A stretch of DNA of 18,960 nucleotides from Clostridia bacterium (lineage in GTDB: Bacteria > Bacillota > Clostridia > TANB77 > CAG-508): NCBI GenBank assembly GCA_900768805.1, contig CAAGEF010000193.1:1-18960 (forward strand), in the 5' to 3' direction. Shown here one piece after another: positions 15,484-18,960 of this stretch (positions within the stretch are counted from its first letter, which is position 1; the number at the start of each line of letters is the position of its first letter). A model generated the notes under the pieces. It was not told the origin of the DNA and did no database searches. It was given only the letters and a program-made list of their open reading frames with translations. Both the position numbers and the translations under genes were made by a program.

Positions 15484-16021
15484 ATTCAAAAATTGGCGAG
15501 CGAACATTTCTTAGTTCTTATGAGGAACGAATTAGAAATAAGTTATGACGTGCTATTTAATGCGGACTTGGCAATGAAATATAACTATATGCAATTAGCA
15601 AATGTCTGCTATTGTTCTTCAGTAGAAATTTTCTCTGGGGTTGAGCTGAATAAAAGCATTGTACACAATTTTATTTGCAAAATTAGATTGATAATAAATA
15701 GAAAACAGTAATATTAGTATGTTACTATAATAATTGTATTTAGGGTAAAATTTTAATTATTTTAGAATATTATGAAGTTTACTGATTATCTAACGAAAAT
15801 TTATGTATAGTAGAGTTAACTGAGAAAAGATAACGAATTATCGCTATGCCATAAGCTTTTTTAAAACTATAAAATATTACAAAATTATATAATCAAAAAA
15901 TTAACTAATTTATGTTACATGATTTATGTAAAAGCTACATAAATCTGCGTTACGCTAAATTGTTTTTCGTGGATACATAAAAATGTAATAAAAAAAATAT
16001 ATAGATATTATATAAAATTTA
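15484..16021. other. Unexplained spacer between rsmG and parA
   Basis: No credible gene. A 72-codon open frame at 15493-15711 has no ribosome binding site, no recognisable product and an unlikely TTG start, so I do not call it. The first 170 bases (15491-15660) are about 34% GC by hand count, which is high for non-coding DNA here. Visible folds: ATTTCT with AGAAAT around GTTC/GAAC (15506-15539); GATAA with TTATC, loop CGAA (15829-15842); a perfect 10-bp hairpin GATTTATGTA/TACATAAATC (15921-15945), then GCGTTACGC (15947-15955). No noc gene is present, though some Firmicutes carry one here. It may be a decayed gene, a dispersed repeat or a non-coding RNA. Confidence 0.5.
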
Positions 16022-16050
16022 TTGACATATTTTTTAAATTTTTATATTAT
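16022..16050 (+). promoter_or_regulatory. parA promoter
   Basis: TTGACA (16022-16027), a 17-nt spacer and TATTAT (16045-16050). Transcription would start near 16057, leaving a leader of about 22 nt that carries the GGAGG site. Confidence 0.85.
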
Positions 16051-16078
16051 TATGGGGAAGAAAAAAGGAGGGATTAGC

Positions 16079-16864
16079 TTGGGTAGAATTATAGCAATAG
16101 CAAATCAAAAAGGTGGTGTAGGGAAAACTACTACAGCAGTTAATTTAAGTACAATTTTAGCAAAAAAAGGAAAAAAAGTAATGTTAATAGATGCTGATCC
16201 ACAAGGTAATGGTACAAGTGGTTTAGGTATAGATAAAGATGTCGAACATTCATTATATGATGTTTTAATAAGTGATGTTGACATAATATCTACATTGCAA
16301 GATACTTGTGTAAAAACTCTAAAAGTTTGTCCATCTAATATGAATCTTGCTGGGGCAGAGGTTGAGTTAGTTAACGTAATGTCTAGAGAACAAAGATTAA
16401 AAGAAAAATTAGATATAGTAAAAGATGAGTTTGATTTTATTGTAATAGACTGTCCACCATCACTTGGATTAATAACTTTAAATGCTTTTACAGCATCAGA
16501 TTCTGTTTTAATCCCTGTACAATGTGAGTATTATGCATTAGAAGGTTTAGGTCAATTGATTAATACTATAAATTTAGTAAAAAAACATTTAAATAAAAAC
16601 CTTGAAATAGAAGGTGCAGTTCTTACAATGTATGATATGAGAACTAATTTATCAAATCAAGTTGTAAAAGAAGTAAAAAGATATTTTGGAGATAAAGTTT
16701 ATAAAACTGTAATACCAAGAAATATTAAATTAAGTGAAGCTCCAAGTTTTGGTATGCCGATATCTTTATATGATGCAAAATCAAAAGGTGCAAGATGTTA
16801 TGAAAAACTTGCAAAAGAAGTTTTAAATAATACAAAAAAAGAAGATAATAATGAGGAGGAATAG
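16079..16864 (+). CDS. parA: Chromosome partitioning ATPase ParA (Soj)
   Basis: 261 residues, normal. ParA-type ATPase that binds nucleoid DNA when ATP-bound and, with ParB, drives origin segregation; Soj also acts on DnaA in B. subtilis. Deviant Walker A K-G-G-V-G-K-T-T (11-18), I-D-A-D-P-Q-G-N (switch I), F-I-V-I-D-C-P-P-S-L-G (Walker B) and P-V-Q-C-E-Y-Y-A-L-E-G. Start: reading from 16022 would begin inside the promoter; the TTG at 16079-16081 lies about 8 nt after GGAGG and gives the standard N-terminus. parB follows after 3 nt. Confidence 0.95.
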   Translation: MGRIIAIANQKGGVGKTTTAVNLSTILAKKGKKVMLIDADPQGNGTSGLGIDKDVEHSLYDVLISDVDIISTLQDTCVKTLKVCPSNMNLAGAEVELVNVMSREQRLKEKLDIVKDEFDFIVIDCPPSLGLITLNAFTASDSVLIPVQCEYYALEGLGQLINTINLVKKHLNKNLEIEGAVLTMYDMRTNLSNQVVKEVKRYFGDKVYKTVIPRNIKLSEAPSFGMPISLYDAKSKGARCYEKLAKEVLNNTKKEDNNEEE

Positions 16865-16867
16865 AAT

Positions 16868-17740
16868 ATGGCTAAAATGTCTGGTTTAGGAAAAGGATTA
16901 GATGCTTTATTTGGAGGTGCTACTTTAGCTGAGGAAAAAGTTACAGCAGCTTCTACCAATGAAAGTGCTGCTAATTCTGATGGAATAAAAAAATTAAAAA
17001 TTATTGATATAGAACCAAATCCTGCTCAAGCAAGAAAAGTTTTTGATGAAGAATCAATAGATGAACTTGCAGAATCAATAAAAACATATGGAGTAATTCA
17101 ACCAATTATAGTTACTAAAAAAGAAAAATATTATGAAATAGTTGCAGGAGAAAGAAGATGGAGAGCTTCTAAGAGAGCTGGTTTAGAAGAAATACCTGTT
17201 ATTATTAGAGATGATGATACTCGAAAAAATATGGAAATTTCTTTAATAGAAAATATTCAAAGAGAAGATTTAAATCCTATTGAAAAAGCAAGAGGAATAA
17301 AGATGCTTATAGATGAATATGATTTAACTCAACAAAAAGTTGCTGATATATTAGGAAAAAGTAGAAGTTCAATTGCAAATACAGTAAGAATATTAAATTT
17401 AGATGAGAGAGTTATAGAATTAGCACTTCAGGGTAAACTAACAGAAGGACATTGCAAAGCTCTTATGGCAATAAATGATAATGAAAAACAATATCAAATG
17501 GCACTTAGAATGATTGAATCTGGAGATTCTGTTAGAGAAGCAGAAAAAAAGATGCATGTTAAAAAAAGAATGAAGAAAAAAGATGAAAAATATGAAGCAA
17601 TATATAGAGATATAGAAAATTCTTTTAGAGGATTTTTTGGTACAAAAGTAAAATTAGATGCAGGAACAAAAAAAGGAAAAATTATAATACAATATTCTTC
17701 AAATGAAGATTTAGAAAGAATTTTACAGTTAATTAAATAA
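16868..17740 (+). CDS. parB: Chromosome partitioning protein ParB (Spo0J)
   Basis: 290 residues, normal. CTP-dependent clamp that loads at parS sites. N-terminal S-G-L-G-K-G-L-D-A-L-F-G-G is the ParA-contacting peptide. The CTPase domain has G-E-R-R-W-R-A (94-100) and E-N-I-Q-R-E-D (128-134). The helix-turn-helix region (about 152-176) reads Q-Q-K-V-A-D-I-L-G-K-S-R-S-S-I-A-N. A short C-terminal dimerisation domain ends the protein. GAGGAGGAAT before the ATG. I found no parS sequence in the window, so ParB must load elsewhere or at a divergent site. Confidence 0.95.
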   Translation: MAKMSGLGKGLDALFGGATLAEEKVTAASTNESAANSDGIKKLKIIDIEPNPAQARKVFDEESIDELAESIKTYGVIQPIIVTKKEKYYEIVAGERRWRASKRAGLEEIPVIIRDDDTRKNMEISLIENIQREDLNPIEKARGIKMLIDEYDLTQQKVADILGKSRSSIANTVRILNLDERVIELALQGKLTEGHCKALMAINDNEKQYQMALRMIESGDSVREAEKKMHVKKRMKKKDEKYEAIYRDIENSFRGFFGTKVKLDAGTKKGKIIIQYSSNEDLERILQLIK

Positions 17741-17750
17741 GGATGGTAGA

Positions 17751-18272
17751 ATGGATAATTTTTTAGAGCTTATAACAAGCGAAAATTTTGTAATTATGAA
17801 TTTTATTTTTGAAATAATACTTTTAATTGTTGTGGTTATATCTTTATATTTTTTGGTTAAACTAAATAGAGATTATAAAGCTTTTATGAAAAAGATGGGA
17901 AAAGGTAATAACCTGCCAGAAATGCTTAAAGAATATTTAGATGATGTAGAGCTTATAAAACGCGACAATAGCGAAATAAAGGCTTATTATACTAAATTGG
18001 ATAGTGATATATCATCATGTATTCAAAAAGTTGGTTTAGTAAGATATAATGCTTTTAAAGATGTTGGAAGTGATTTAAGCTTTGCTATTGCTTTTCTTGA
18101 TAGAGAAGATAATGGAGTGGTTTTTAATGGAATATATGGTTCGGAATCATCAAATATATATGCAAAGCCTATTAAAAGAGGACAATCTCAATATCAACTA
18201 TCTGAAGAAGAAAAATATGCAATAGATCTTGCTGAGCAATCAAAAAATTTTATTACAAAACATCGAAAATAA
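17751..18272 (+). CDS. DUF4446 family membrane-anchored protein
   Basis: 173 residues. One hydrophobic helix near 17-38 is followed by a basic stretch and a soluble domain with the family pattern V-G-L-V-R-Y-N-A-F-K-D-V-G-S-D-L-S-F-A, N-G-V-V, I-Y-G, and A-K-P-I. The DUF4446 family has no known biochemical function and is, from memory, commonly found behind parB in Clostridia, as here. It starts 10 nt after parB with GGATGG upstream, so it is in the parAB operon. A role in chromosome segregation or envelope linkage is only a guess from position. Confidence 0.88.
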   Translation: MDNFLELITSENFVIMNFIFEIILLIVVVISLYFLVKLNRDYKAFMKKMGKGNNLPEMLKEYLDDVELIKRDNSEIKAYYTKLDSDISSCIQKVGLVRYNAFKDVGSDLSFAIAFLDREDNGVVFNGIYGSESSNIYAKPIKRGQSQYQLSEEEKYAIDLAEQSKNFITKHRK

Positions 18273-18275
18273 GTA

Positions 18276-18304
18276 TTGACAAACTATAATCAGTGTGGTA
18301 ATAT
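18276..18304 (+). promoter_or_regulatory. Promoter of the first tRNA-Ser gene
   Basis: TTGACA (18276-18281), a 17-nt spacer and TAATAT (18299-18304), directly after the DUF4446 stop. The leader contains a hairpin, TTGGG/CCCAA with a GAAA loop (18315-18328). Confidence 0.7.
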
Positions 18305-18336
18305 ATATTTGCTGTTGGGGAAACCCAATAACAACT

Positions 18337-18428
<92 letters not shown>

Positions 18429-18432
18429 AATT

Positions 18433-18473
18433 AAAAAGTGGAGATAGAAAATAATTCTTCACTTTTTATTTTT
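18433..18473 (+). terminator. Terminator after tRNA-Ser(UGA)
   Basis: AAAAAGTGGAG (18433-18443) pairs with CTTCACTTTTT (18457-18467, one G-U) and is followed by more T. It ends the first tRNA transcript before the second tRNA gene. Confidence 0.8.
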
Positions 18474-18491
18474 AAAAATCCTAATAAGTTT

Positions 18492-18584
18492 GGAGATTTA
18501 CCCAAGTGGTTGAAGGGGACGGTTTGCTAAACCGTTAGGGTTGCGTAAGTGGCCGCGAGGGTTCAAATCCCTCAATCTCCGCCA
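18492..18584 (+). tRNA. tRNA-Ser (anticodon GCU)
   Basis: Acceptor GGAGATT with AATCTCC, discriminator G and encoded CCA (18582-18584). Anticodon stem ACGGT/ACCGT, loop TTGCTAA, anticodon GCT at 18526-18528, reading AGC and AGU. T loop GGTTCAAAT; long serine-type variable arm. I see no separate promoter in the 18 nt between the preceding terminator and the tRNA, so some read-through is likely. Confidence 0.97.
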
Positions 18585-18585
18585 C

Positions 18586-18622
18586 ATAAACATAGAGAAT
18601 TCTTCTCTATGTTTATTTTTTT
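18586..18622 (+). terminator. Terminator after tRNA-Ser(GCU)
   Basis: A perfect 14-bp stem (18586-18599 with 18603-18616), loop TTC, and seven T (18616-18622). It starts just after the encoded CCA. Confidence 0.92.
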
Positions 18623-18960
18623 ATAAAATTCAATTATACCAAATAATTATGAAACTTATAATTGGAAAATAAGAGCTTTTTAAAATATTATAGTATAAAA
18701 TGTTGGATAGTATATAAAAAATAGTTAAAATCTAAATATAAACATTTAAATATTTTTATACGAAAAAGATGAAATGGAAATAAATTATATATTTAGAATT
18801 TTAAGAAAAATAAGAAGCATATTATTTTGAATTTTATAAATTATATAATTAATTGTAAAAAATTTTTATAATATAAGAGTTATACTAAATGCAGTACAGA
18901 AAAAATACGTAAAAAACGAATAATAGTAGATATTCGATATTTTAATATTAATTTTTTGAA
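18623..18960. other. AT-rich gene-free right end
   Basis: No open frame with a ribosome binding site is visible. TATAAT (18867-18872) and TATACT (18881-18886) could be -10 boxes, but no matching -35 is present. A small hairpin CGAATA/TATTCG lies near 18919-18938. This may be the leader of a gene beyond the window; serS often follows in Clostridia, but none of it is visible here. Confidence 0.4.

Noticed and set aside
15493..15711. 72-codon open frame between rsmG and parA
   Set aside because: TTG start without a ribosome binding site, the internal ATG at 15520 also lacks one, no recognisable family, and it lies in a spacer with hairpins. Described as part of the unexplained spacer instead.
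18623..18960. T-box leader for a downstream serS
   Set aside because: No T-box antiterminator sequence or specifier loop can be seen; only weak -10-like words and a small hairpin are present.

Overview
The window is the chromosomal replication-origin region of a very AT-rich, Gram-positive-type bacterium, most likely an uncultured low-GC Clostridia member. Support: the order rpmH-rnpA-yidD-yidC-jag-mnmE-mnmG-rsmG-parA-parB-DUF4446 to the right of the origin; dnaA-dnaN-recF-remB-gyrB to the left; strong AGGAGG ribosome binding sites with frequent TTG/GTG starts; and use of remB and DUF4446. The species cannot be named from the sequence. Genes left of the dnaA/rpmH divergence read leftward and genes on the right read rightward, so all are co-directional with forks leaving an origin near 6.7-6.9 kb. 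The exception is an apparent non-coding RNA near 2 kb.

Layout. (1) 19-582, minus: a TraC/VirB4-N-terminal-like hypothetical protein with a promoter, a good Shine-Dalgarno and apparently an ATA start. (2) 0.6-1.8 kb: extremely AT-rich DNA with no gene, carrying same-strand DnaA-box-like sites and an array of about 32-bp direct repeats. (3) 1828-2239, plus: a strongly structured, unclassified RNA of about 410 nt with its own -10 box, a 16-bp 5'-3' closing helix, GNRA-capped hairpins and a terminator. (4) 2.3-8.4 kb, minus: gyrB, remB, recF, dnaN, dnaA. oriC lies between dnaN and dnaA (DnaA boxes plus a seven-triplet DnaA-trio). More boxes lie between recF and dnaN and in the dnaA leader. (5) 8.6-15.4 kb, plus: rpmH, rnpA, yidD, yidC, jag, then mnmE, mnmG, rsmG. 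(6) 15.5-16.0 kb: a gene-free spacer of richer composition than most of the window's non-coding DNA, at the place where some Firmicutes carry noc. (7) 16.1-18.3 kb, plus: parA, parB, DUF4446. (8) Two tRNA-Ser genes (UGA and GCU), each with its own terminator, then 340 bp of gene-free AT-rich DNA.

How the genes fit together: DnaA opens oriC, DnaN clamps the polymerase, RecF repairs and GyrB relaxes supercoils. ParA/ParB segregate the new origin. RpmH, RnpA, YidD, YidC and Jag link ribosome, tRNA maturation and membrane insertion. MnmE/MnmG modify tRNA wobble uridine and RsmG methylates 16S rRNA. The least expected content is the structured RNA, the phased DnaA-box/repeat array beside it, and the TraC-like gene with its start codon problem.
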